NCBI GenBank assembly: GCA_032207245.1 | Contig: CM063499.1 | Coordinates: 76,982,595-77,046,594, forward strand | Reading direction: 5' to 3' | DNA from: Pardosa pseudoannulata | Lineage: Eukaryota; Arthropoda; Arachnida; Araneae; Lycosidae | DNA length: 64,000 bases | Shown here: one piece after another, positions 1-12,000 of the stretch | How the letters are laid out: each line of letters begins with the position of its first letter | Numbering within the stretch: position 1 is the stretch's first letter | The notes under the pieces: model-generated | Told to the model about the DNA's origin: nothing | The model's database searches: none | Seen by the model: only the letters and a program-made list of their open reading frames with translations | Made by a program: the position numbers and the translations under genes

Positions 1-213
1 ATGGGTTAATATCATATTTTGTTCCATAAGTCTCTAAGAATGAGAAACAGAGACATCTGCTGATTATTTTAAAAGAAAATCACTAGATTGATGGTGTAAT
101 TTTTGTCAATCTGCATCACCTGCATGGCTGGTAGAGAGCTGTATAGCTAATCAGATATAATGAGCAGTTTTAAGGGTTACTCCAGACTCAAGCAAGAAAT
201 TGACCTCTTTTCA

Positions 214-246
<33 letters not shown>

Positions 247-1411
247 GGCTGAGAATTACCTTTCAACAAAAATAATCAATTAAAATTATCACATATGTAC
301 TTAATCTATTATTTAAGTCAAATAAAAAAGAAAAGAAAATTATTTATGTAATATCTAAGTTTAGTGATAAAATGTATGAAAATAATACAGAAAATATTTA
401 AATAATTTAAAATAAGAAATGATTAAATGAGATGGTTAAAGAATGAAGTCATAATGCTAGAAAAAAAATTGTTATTTTACCTATTTATTATGTGATAAAT
501 GGATAAATTTAATCGCTTGCTCTTAAAATGGGGCTTGATAGAATGGCATTAAACACTCGAAAAGGGGACCGGGTGGATTTCGAACGTTTTAAAGAGGACA
601 GTATTTTTCGCTGTGATACGAAACTTATTCATACCAATTTACTTCAGAATCGGATATATGGTTTAGGAAAAGATAAACTTGACTCACTTTGAATTTTGTA
701 AAACCTAACTCATCAAAAATCCAATATGGTGCTCTATTCATTCCAGGTCCAAAAGCTTCATAACTTCGAGGACAGACAGACAGATAACTTAGGCTATTAT
801 TATATTACGAGAAGAAAGTTTAAGGATACTCAACATGAAATGTATATGTGGCCAGGGACATCTGTAAAGCAATATGTGAATTTAGTAAAATAAAAATTAT
901 AAAAAGTTGAAAAAATAGTAAAAATTTATTTTAAAAACAATAAAACAACTTTCGGAATAAGAATTTAAAAAGAAAAAGCAGAAAATATTAAATTTATTAG
1001 ACATTAAAAAAAATTGGCTGTGTCGGGGATAGAACCGTCAACCCGAGAAGTACGACGATCAAATGGGCAGACATTCTACCAAACGTACAACACCTGCCAA
1101 TGTGAGTGATGTAATTAGAGTATATGAAGTCAGGTAGTCAAGTAGAAACAGTCCAGAAATTTAAATATTATTTTCCGCTTTTACCATCCTATCAAGAGTG
1201 AATTTCGTATAGAATAAGAGGAAGGATAAGGCTTGAAATAATAGCATTAAACGCTCGAAAAGGGGGGGATGGGGTGGATTTCGAACTCGCTTTCAATTTT
1301 GCTAACCCTAACTCATGAAGAATTTAATATGGATGCCTGTGTCCATTCCAGGTACAACCGCTTCAGTACAGAGCTTCAGGACAGACAACTTAGGCTATTA
1401 TTATATAGGGG
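247..1411. repeat. composite repeat R1 with tRNA-like module, copy 1
   Basis: Closely similar to 6345-7590. It has a body with 'attatgtgataaa', a tail reading 'acagacagataacttaggc', then a tRNA-like block near 1018-1100, then a second tail ending 'tattatataggggat'. A T-run at 219-246 replaces the left end. The class of element is unknown to me. Confidence 0.7.
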
Positions 1412-2116
1412 ATAATTTTGAAAAGTGTAGTTATCTTCATAAAGTTCTAAAAATGGTTTTGGTACATGCACATGGAAATGACAATTTCTGTAAAATCAGA
1501 ATGTTTATTGCAAAACATGCTCTATTCAATATGTGGGTAAATTTGCTCTGTTTTTTAATTTATGCAATAAGAAGCAATAATTTGAAGTCATTAAATAAAA
1601 CAACAGAATAGAAAATAATCAAAGTGGTGTGTAATACCATAGTATTTAATTCTTGTTGTTCACATTTTCTATAATTGACTTGTATGGGTGGGGAAGGTAT
1701 AAACACTAAAGAATGACAATATTGCTGTTGCCAAGTGCCTGGAATTTTGTTTGAAAACCTGAAATTTTCAGGAAATTTTGAAATCACTTTTATGTGGCCG
1801 CTCTGATAATATGTGTAAAATTTAAAGATTAGTACCATTCTCCAGTACTGGAACCAGGTATGCACAAAGCATGTCTGATTTTAAGTTTTCTTTTAAGTAA
1901 CCAATAAATGAGGGTTTGTTTGTGTGTCTTTTATCAAAAGCTAATTTCATCATCAGCAGGTTATAATATGTTTTTCAATTTATTTTTCCTATTTTTATTT
2001 CATTAAAATATTCATCAGTGGTTTTTAAAAATGAAATTTATTTTAAAATAAATTTTCTTCTAGTATTGCATATTTTGTATTATTATAATAGATTAGTTGA
2101 TGTTGTAGATATTTGA
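1412..2116. other. intron or upstream sequence with no recognised feature
   Basis: AT-rich sequence. The open frames at 1315-1611 (+) and 1560-1865 (-) overlap on opposite strands, lack splice context and resemble no family I know, so I treat them as chance. Confidence 0.6.
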
Positions 2117-2122
2117 ATGTAT

Positions 2123-2890
2123 CAAGCTTGCAGTTTTGTCACTTTTCTCACCTTTAGTCACTTGTTTTACAATTGATCACTTTTAATCACTTTTTTTAAG
2201 AAAACAGTCACTTTTAGTAACTTTTTTCATGGTGTATCACGGGGTCCGACAATGTAATGAACCGTATTTCGTTCTTAGTGCAAGCAACACGACCGAATCG
2301 AAACCAAAACAACGAATTAAAGACCAAACATGGGATGCTCTAATCTTATTTTTCTTATTAAAATGTAATTAGTCAAATGGTTTCCAGAATTTAGTGATTT
2401 TAATAAGTCGTAAAGAAGTTCCTGAAATCTACATTTGTACTGAAATGTACATTTAATACATTAAAGTAATTTACGTCAAAGCACAAATTTCTCTTTTTCT
2501 TTTACTTCACAATTTTTGTTTAGATACTCTAATCTCGCTATGTACATATTTCAAAACATCATTAATATATGCAGAAAATTGTGCTTATAAAATTAATGTA
2601 TTGTATGTATTCAAATCTAATTTATAGATTTTCTTGAATAAAAAGCAATGTTGAGTTGTGTTAAACAAAATTTTTAACCTTTTTGTATTTGACACTAAAA
2701 ATATGTCTTGAAAGAATCATTTGATTTAGAGTTAAAATAAATAGAAAAATCTTAATAATGGTATCTGTAATCAAGAGGAGAAAAAAATGCTTTTTTTTTT
2801 TTCAATGTTTAGTCACTTTTTAGTCACTTATTCTGTATTATTTGTCACTTTTCTCACCTTTTTGAAAGTACCTCAGCAGTTGCAAGCCTG
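2123..2890. mobile_element. MITE family 1 (CAGGCTTGCAA ends), copy 1
   Basis: Ends are caagcttgcag... and ...ttgcaagcctg, flanked by the 6-bp target duplication atgtat at 2117-2122 and 2891-2896. Both ends carry clusters of GTCACTTTT-type motifs. 768 bases, no coding capacity. Its interior near 2240-2300 differs from other family members. Confidence 0.82.
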
Positions 2891-3495
2891 ATGTATTCAA
2901 AGCTAAAATTTTAATAACCAAAAATTTTAGATCATTCTAATTTTGTAAGTTTCTAAATGATTCAATCTAAATGTACTGAATACATTTTCAAAATACATTG
3001 ATGACTATTTTTTTTTTTTAAGTTCTTTCAGAAAGTTTTTTTCAAAGTCTGATATATGTTTAAACTACAAGATTCTTTATTATGCTTTTTAAAAAGCTTA
3101 TGCTTAAAAAATAAATGATAAAACAAATGTTTCATAGCCACACAAATGTCAAGACTCAAAATTTCATTTAACGTAAGATGCTGTGTTTTTCATTATAAAT
3201 GAATTTTCAGTTTCTTCCTAACTTGTCAAAAATAATCTTTTATTTTGTGAGTTTGAATAGCAATTGTACTCTCAAAAGAGGTAGGATATAAATGAAAATG
3301 TGTGATGTTTATTAAAAAATATGAAAGAGTAGCATTTATTTAACTGAATTTTAACTTAGAGAAATTAAAAAAAAAATTAAAAATTAATGATGTTCATATA
3401 TAATCATTCTAGATGCCTTAGATAAAAATTAAAGTGGGATAATGCATAACAAATAGAATAATAGGATTATAAACCACCCATTAGGCTTTAAAAAT

Positions 3496-3496
<1 letters not shown>

Positions 3497-3530
<34 letters not shown>
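3497..3530. repeat. (TA)n microsatellite
   Basis: Alternating TA interrupted once by 'gtat'. Confidence 0.85.
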
Positions 3531-3633
3531 TGTTAGTATTTGATGTTAAATATTTTTAAAAGTTCTGTTACTGAAAACATATTTGTTTTATTTATAAGTT
3601 TATTCGGCTTAAATTTTATTACTGGATTGAAAT

Positions 3634-4296
3634 CAGGGCCTGATATTGCACAGGTACTTGAGGCATGTGCCCTGGGCACGAAAATTTAGTCGAGTGCTTG
3701 AAACACATATTAAGTGAGGAAAAATTGCAAATTTACACTACCATCATTAAGTTTTAATAAATTACTGTTCAAGGTAATTGTGTTAGTCATGAACTATATT
3801 GTTTCCTATTTACTTTAATTTTACTGTTATTTACCTGATAATTAATTCCCTCAACAAACCTGGTGCTCTTTTTATCCTATGGGTTATTGCATATTTATAA
3901 GACATTATTAGCAACGTACCACTATAAACCATTAAATCATCTCATCAATTTGAATTATTTTTAATTCTATTATTATTTATTTTCTGCACTACAGAGCTTG
4001 TGAGTGTGATAAGGTAAAAATTAAAAAAAAAGGGGATCACTCTAGGTCTTTAAAAGTCCTTAATTTTTAGCATGGCTAAACAGAGATAATAATGATTATA
4101 TAAAATGAATATTTGGTGTTTTTGATTTTGAATATTACTTTAATGCTAATTTCTTAAATGTGTTTGCTAATTCAATGTTATAATTTTTATATGATTGTAA
4201 TTAGGATAATAACTTGTTGCTATAAATTTGCATAGGGGTGGAGGGCACAGATATTGGATTGTGCCCTGTGCACAAAAGTATCTTAGTCAGGCCCTG
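3634..4296. mobile_element. hAT-type MITE (CAGGGCCTGA ends)
   Basis: Inverted ends cagggcctga and tcaggccctg, flanked by a perfect 8-bp duplication attgaaat at 3626-3633 and 4297-4304. Subterminal 'gtgccctgggcac' and 'gtgccctgtgcac' are near-palindromes. 663 bases with no open frame. It ends 50 bases before exon A, so it abuts the acceptor region. Confidence 0.88.
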
Positions 4297-4346
4297 ATTG
4301 AAATTTTTATGTTGTATAATTATTATTATTTATGTATTTTTCACAG

Positions 4347-4526
4347 ACTTTAAATGAAGACCAGAAATTGCAGGAGTATTCTGAAGTTTCCAAAATTAAA
4401 GAAAAATTGCTTTCAAAACTTTTTGAGTTATATGAAAAAGTAATTATAATTTTTCAAACTACCTTTGAGAAACAAGATTTTAAAGAGCTATCTGAACTTC
4501 AAGTATCTTTGAACAGAAAGTTACAA
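4347..4526 (+). CDS. exon A of the ODF2-like gene
   Basis: The acceptor is ttttcacag and the donor gtaagaa; the exon is 180 bases, phase 0 at both ends, 60 codons. It encodes an amphipathic helix beginning TLNEDQKLQ and ending SLNRKLQ. The KEKLLSKL block aligns with the KELLLQKL region of human ODF2 as I remember it. The open frame runs upstream through the acceptor, but the polypyrimidine tract makes the ATG at 4332 intronic rather than a start. Confidence 0.8.
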
Positions 4527-5970
4527 GTAAGAAATTTATTTCAAAATACTTTGAATTTTCCCATTTTTATATCATAAATTGATTAGTTTTATTTTGTAAA
4601 TAATTATTTCAACTATGAAAATTATATTTTTGTGTTTAAAATAATTATTATTGGGAGAGACATCAATGTAACAACACTTAGAGAAAAATTTTATATTATA
4701 TAGATTTTTTTTCCTTTTTTTAAAAAAAATACCAAATTATTTTCATTACTTGAAGTATTATTCATATTCTCAAGCTCTCTCGCTATACAGAGGTTGGATA
4801 AAAATGCATGGAAACATTGTCAAGTTCATGCTTGAACTTAAATTTGATTCTAGCCTAACCTGTAGTTTGCACTGTTGTATTTGCCAACTAAAGCAGCTTA
4901 TACAATGTCTTCAATGCATAGCAAGTGTCATTGGTTAGAACAGTGTTCTGTGTAGTTGTAAGTGCATTATATTTGAGCTAAATAAATTTGAAAGTAAGCA
5001 AATTGTTTGTGCTTCTTTTACAAAGGTAGCCAACGTGTTCATTGCTTCAAGAAGTACTGCATTAAAGATTTTATGCTGCATGCAGGAAAAGTGGTAAAAC
5101 GTCATTAGTTGGGTAAAAAAGTGGATGATAGTGTGTAGTAAGGTATTGTGATTAGTGGTCATTGAAAAGGATTATAATGAAATAAGTTGACAACAGTTGC
5201 AAAAGTCACTCCTGAACTGAATGTGAGGCTCACAAACCCTAACAGGCACCAAAACTGTAAGAAAGCTTCATAAGCAGGAAACTTCAGGGTGAACTGCAAT
5301 TCCAAACCTATTCATCAGTCATGCAAATGCCTGTAACAGAAAAACTTTGTGCCTAAGCCACAAATCCTAAATTATAGTACAATGAAACACTAATTTGGTA
5401 GGATGATTCTTATTTTGCAGTTCCCATCTTATGGTTGAGTTTACATCTCACAAACACTATTCAAGTGTATAATGTAGACTGTTTGTTTCCAAGAGTAAAA
5501 GATCATGGTGGTTTGAACAGCCATATTGTGGTATTCCATGAGCCCCATGATAACTCTGCAGGGTTGCGTTGCTGGCAAGGGCTTGACAATTTTCATTGAT
5601 CATATTCATCCCATGGTACAGTGTTTGTTCTGTAATAGCAATGCTGTGTTCAAAGACAACAAAACACCTGCAAACACTCTTTGCATCATCCAGGAATGGT
5701 TTTGTGGCCATGAAATGATGATATATCATATTGTATCTCCAGTTAGCATCAGTTACTAGACCTCAATATTATTGAGCTTTTGTAATTTACTATGGAAAGA
5801 AAGGTACATAATCATTATCATCTTTCATTATTGTTACCTGTGCTTACTACTATTTTGCAGGAAAAAGGCATAATATTCAATAAGAAAACATACAGGACCT
5901 GTATATATCCATTCCAAAAAATTGTAAACTGTTTTGAATGTCAAGTTTTCCTACCATATTAGGCACTTCA

Positions 5971-6029
<59 letters not shown>

Positions 6030-9000
6030 GTTTCTATATTTTTTGCAACTTTTATTTATATATTAAAAATTTATTATATTAAAAATTTATCTTGATGAAT
6101 AACTAAATTATTTTTTTTCATTTTTAATTCTACATTGTTTTGAAAGAACAACCTCAGTCCAAAGAATGCATATACATTCTTTTCTTCTGAATGAAATCAT
6201 TAAATTACCATTCTTTCCCTTTTCCAATGTAGTTCTTAGGCGGTCTCAGTGACTCATTTGGATTTTAACCGTGTGTAGTGCCACATGTATTAACCATCTA
6301 GCAATTTTTTTAGCACCCAAAAATGCTGAGCTAAACATTTTTAACTAGCATATAGCCCGTCATATGATGAGATCAGTAAAATTTTTTATTTCCCAGAATT
6401 GTAAAGTACCCTATGTGGCAGATGGTTTGTTTTGTGGCCGATAAGTATCTTTCAACAAAAATAATCGATTAAAATTATCACATATGTTTGTAATCTGTTA
6501 AGCGAAATATAAACGTAAATTATTTATGTAATATCTAAGTTTAGTGATAAAACATATGGAAATAATGCAAACAATATTTAAATAATCTAAAATAAATGAT
6601 TAAATGAGATGGTTAAAGGAATGACGTCATAATGCTAGAAAAAAATTATTATTTTTACCTATTTATTATGTGATAAATTGATAAATTTAATCGCCTGCTC
6701 TTAAAATGGGGCTTGATATAATGGCATTAAACATTATGAAAGGGGGACGGGATATATTTCGAACGTTTTAAAGGTGACAGTATTTTTCGCTGTGATGCGA
6801 AGCTTATTCATACTAATTTATTTTAAAATCGGATCTATAGTTTAGGAAAAGATAAACTTTACTCGCTTTACATTTTGCTAACCCTTACGCATCCAAAAAC
6901 CAATATGGATGCCTCTATCCATTCCAGGTCCAACCGCTTCATAAATTCGAGGACAGACGGACAGATAATTTAGGCTGTTATTACATTATACGAGAAGAAA
7001 GTTTAAGGATACAAAACATGAAATGTTTATGTGACCAGGAACATTCGCACAACAATACGTGAATTTAATAAAATAAAAATCATAAAAATTTGTAAAAATA
7101 TATTTTAAAAATACTAAAACAACTTTAAAATTAATAAAACAACTTTAGGAATAAGAATTAAAAAAAAAGTAGAAAATATTAAATTAATTAGACATTTAGA
7201 AAAAATTGGCTGCGTCAGGGACAGAACCAGCAACCCGAGAAATACGACGATTAAATGGGCAGACAATCTACCGAACGGGTCATACCTGCACACGGTGAAG
7301 GAAGTAATTAGAGTATATGAGGGTCGAGTAAAAGCATTCCAGAAATTTAAACATTAAGCTCCACCCTCGCCATCCTATCTAGAATTCATTTAGTATAGAA
7401 TAAGAAGGAGAATAAGGCTTGAAATGATAGCATTAAAAGCTTGAAAAGGGGGGATGGGGTGGATTTCGCACTCGCTTTCAATTTTAGTAACCCTAACTCA
7501 TGAAAATCCAATATGGCTGCCTGTATCCATTCCAGGTACAACCGCTTCATAAATTCGCGGACAGACAACTTAGACTATTATTATATAGGGGATGGAAATT
7601 AGGGTTCTCTCACTCTGGGAATGACATATTATATGCTTTTTTGGTGCCAGATTCCTTGCAGTGAAGATTCATGGCAAATGATCATTAAGATTTTGCATCT
7701 TATGGAATAAAATGAAATTTTAATAGGCCTGGCAACAATTTTCCATTTTTAAATTCTTGTGTAAAGTTAACCCTTTTGCGCGAACTGTCACATATACTTG
7801 CCAGCAAGAAACGCATTCACTTCCCGGCCGACACACTGGCGTACCAGAGCGTTTTCTCGTTCACCCCCGACCGTCACATATGTGTGCCAGTGTTGTGGAA
7901 CATTTTAAAAACTATAACTTTTGACACAAGATGGCATTGTATGTCCATATGGTTTTAGATACATGTAGATTTGACCTTGTACTCAATATGAGAGTAGTAT
8001 GATACACATACACGTGGTTTTTGATTATATAAACATCAGGGGAAAGGAATGTTTCCGAATGACATGTTTTATGACTGCTCTTTAAATTCGCACATGGTGT
8101 TTGTTTATGTAAGCAAGGGAGTTTTATTTTTGCTAAAGCGTTGTGTATTTCGGTTTGCAGTCCAGTTTTTCGTGGAGAATTAGATCTGACAGACTTGATC
8201 TTTTTTTCTTTTTTTTTTATTGTTAGACTTTTGAACTGTCGAAAGTGTTTAACTGAGCTTGAAATAGGTGAAATGACTTAAAATATTTCAGATTTTGATT
8301 CTGAAACGGATTAGGATAGTAATAATAGTGACACCATAATATATTGGGATTGTTCTTTCTGTTCATATTGGATCTAGTGATTCTAATGATGAGCAGGATA
8401 TTTCTGACAAAGATGATGATGATGCTTCGTTTTTTCACATTCCCGGAAGAATCCTCCAAAACGGCAAATGAGTTACTAAGAGTGCAAGGACTGTACCGTA
8501 GGATTGTGTGTAAATCCCTGTTTTTAAAATTTTTCATACAAAAAAATAATTTTAAATAACATAGTATTCTGTTTTATAATGTTAAAAGTCATTAAATAGT
8601 AAGGAAAGAATGAAAAAAAAAGGTGTAAAATATATATTTAAATAAGAAATAGCTTAAGTAAGTAAAGTATCTATAGACATATAATATAAATCACATTCCG
8701 TTTAAATACTTTACGCAGCATTAGTGAATAACGCGTTGGTACTTTGTTAATTTCTTGAATTTAGGCTTAATAGCAAAAAACCCTCCAGCCCAGGATACTC
8801 ACTCGCGAAAGTGAATGCCGGCCTCAGAAAAGAGCATGCGTTTGCGCTTCCTGTCACAAAAGGGTTAATGCAGGCCTAGGACTGAACTAAATAGCCAAAT
8901 CTAGTCCAGGGCCAGTTTCTACCCATAGTTTGAAAAATAAGCATATCAAGAAAGCCAATGGAAGGAATTTTATTTGAAATCATCTTGTGACACACACACA

Positions 9001-12000
9001 CACACACACAAATATATATGTGTGTGTGTAAAACACTAGAATTTTGATGAAGTTTCACTATAGCATTATAAGTTCAAAAGGCATGAAGAATGGTATCTAA
9101 GATGCAAAAGATAAAACTTTTTTTAAAATGGCATCATTTATTTATCTTAGGAAACTAGATAGTAGTGGAAATTCACATTATAGATAGACACACTAGAAAA
9201 AGTTTCTCACTGTGGTTCAGTATACAGACTTCAAGAATGATGATATGACACATTAATCCCTTAGTATTGCATGTGTGGAATCCATTGGCAAAATCGTTGA
9301 TTCATTCATCTGTCTGCATTATCTATAACCCTTTCGAAGGCCTTGGGAAGATTACTTCTACCTACATGATCTTATACACCTGTGGGAAGAGCAAATCCCA
9401 TTATAATGTATTGGCCTTGCTATTATAATGATAGGAAGAGTGATTCCCGCTTCAATTTTGTGCCGTCATCTATTGTTTGGTCAATTGAATATAATTAGCA
9501 CTTCTTTTTTAAATGTCTGAAAACATTGTGGGAGAAATAAATGGCCCATGAAAGGGTTAACTTATGAATAAATTTAAACTCCCCTTCAGAGACATCGCAC
9601 TGGAGCTTCATTTACTGGCTCTCCTGGGCCAAGGCCTCGAAGCCAGTATACTGGATCACATGGACATGAGAATTAACAATTATTGCTACACGATAATGAG
9701 GACTGGGATACTAACATTAATTAATTAGATATAACAATAGTAAGGTTCACGAGTTCGGTGAAAGGACACAATAAATATAAAAATAAGTTCATTAATAATA
9801 AGTTAAGTGAAAAGTATAGTACAATGATTGTACTTGGTATAGTTAATGATGGACTACAATTACTCAAAAATTAGTTTTTTTTTTATTAGTTATAAGAGAA
9901 GATTAAGAACTCAGCAGACTAGCTAACGTTTTCGCAGGTAGGATCCTGCTTGGGAAAAGGAGAAATTTCATTGGATCCTGAGAGCCAATGAAATTTTTGC
10001 GTGTGCAGAAGAGCCCTTGGGAGAGAATTTTAGCAAAGTTCAGGAATGCTGGTGAGGGATTCAGCTCTATGCAAGGAGAAATTTGGTTGGTCACCATGGG
10101 CCAATGGAATTAATCAATAGTTCTACTGAGAACGGCTAAGGGCCGTTTTGAGTTAGCAGGATCGGTCAATGCAAATGTTAAAAAAGAAATTAGTGTCTAA
10201 AGTTTTGAGAAAATTTGGAAGAGTGGGGAGATCAATTTCCCTATAGATCTCATTATTGCGATAATACCATGGTGAATTTGTGATTTGCCGAATTATAATG
10301 TTTTGAGCAGCAGATAAAGTCTTAATGTGAGTCTTCGCTGCGTATGACCATGCAGGACTTGCGTAAGTAAAGGATGTAAATAAGATTTATAAAGGAGCAA
10401 CTTGTTATTAAAATTCAATTTACTATTTCGAGCAATTAAGGGGAAGAGGGCACGTTTAGCAGCTCGAAATTTATTTTTAATATTGAGTGTGTGTTGTTTC
10501 CAAGTGAGGTTTTTATCAAGAGTAACTCCCTTCAGAGAAAAATGAGTTTTGAATTTAGTAATTAAGCTTTTGTTGTTTTCCTGTATTGCTTGAATATTTA
10601 CAAGGAAACCTTAACATTTACTTGCTGTCTCTCTGTAGATTAAAAAAATAAAATAAAATAAAAAATAAAAAAAATGATGATTTGTAAATTTAAAGTAGTA
10701 TATAAATATTTAAACTTCTGTGCATACTTTTTTTAATACTGTTTTCAGTACTTTTTTAATACTAGTATCATACATGGTTTCCGTGCACCTGGAAAGTCAG
10801 GGAAAATCATGGATTTAGACAAAGGATTAATTTTGTCATGGAAAGTCTTGATTTTTCAAGTAAAATGAGTAAAAGTCATGGATCCGCTAAACTACCAATT
10901 AAAAAAAATGCATTGAATTGTTTTATTCTATTTTTACTTGTCATTTAGCTGAAGTTACTGAGTTCAGTATTTATATATTATCCTATTGACCCTATTGCCA
11001 ATTAAAATTTGTTCACCAAAGAAACTCAAAGCAAGAAAGCTTAATGGGTGGGTAAATGTATATTATTCTGTTTTTTTCTTAAATTGTAGATTAAAATTTT
11101 ATTAATATAATAATTATTTTTTTAATAAAAATTAGTTAAGATTTTTGCACAAAATATAAGTTTATCTCTAGGGATATTGTATATAAACATTATAGGGTTA
11201 TATTTGGCTATTATTCGTGGTCACCCGGATAATATCAAAGTACCCCGAATTCAAATTGGAAACATTTTGATTCAAAAATTGCTATTTGGTTAAACTTAGG
11301 TATGTAGATACAATTTATTTTTATGTATGTGAGTTTATCAGCACTTATAAAGTAAGTTTATAGTTTTTTATGATAAAATTCCTGTAATTTCTCTAAAAGC
11401 ATATATTTTATTTGTATGTACATCAGAAGTTTTATTCATATATACTTTAACGAAAGCTTTTTTGATATATAAAATGTAAAGTAATTAAATGTAAAATAAT
11501 AAGTCATGGAAAATGATCTGCTAAATCAGGGAAAGTCATGAAAAGTCATGGATTTAAAAAATTTTATTTTAGCAGATACCCTGTATATAATGTTAGTACA
11601 AAATATTATTTTAAAATCTAATTGTGTGAATTTTTTAAAAAATGTTTAATGTTTGATGAAATTTATGCAATAATGCATTTACTGAATATTTTATTACAAG
11701 TTATTTGAAAGAATCTTTATCCAAAGTTATGAGGGTAAAAAAAGTATATCATTTCAAGGTGATTTCACAATTTAGTATTTAAAGATCTCAATTAAAAATT
11801 TCATTATGAATTGATTTAAGTGTATGTTAATGCTTTATCTAGAGTAACTGATTGGCTCATTAATCAAACATAGTAATCACTAATATTTAAATAGATATTA
11901 ATTTTTGTATATCATTTCCAGGTTGCTGAAAAAAAATGTATTTCCCATGAAGCAGTTATAAGAGATTTAGAAAGACGGATATCTATTTATCAGGTGGTGT

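Noticed and set aside
1315..1865. Overlapping open frames on both strands
   Set aside because: They lie across the R1 tail and plain AT-rich sequence, oppose each other, and show no family resemblance or splice context.
4332..4346. ATG at 4332 as a start codon for the ODF2-like gene
   Set aside because: It lies in the pyrimidine tract and acceptor of exon A, and exon A begins in the middle of the coiled coil relative to ODF2.
8223..8559. Open frames of 104 and 71 codons
   Set aside because: Both fall inside the TTAA-flanked element; the minus frame is the shadow of the acidic transposase relic and the plus frame crosses its stops in another phase.
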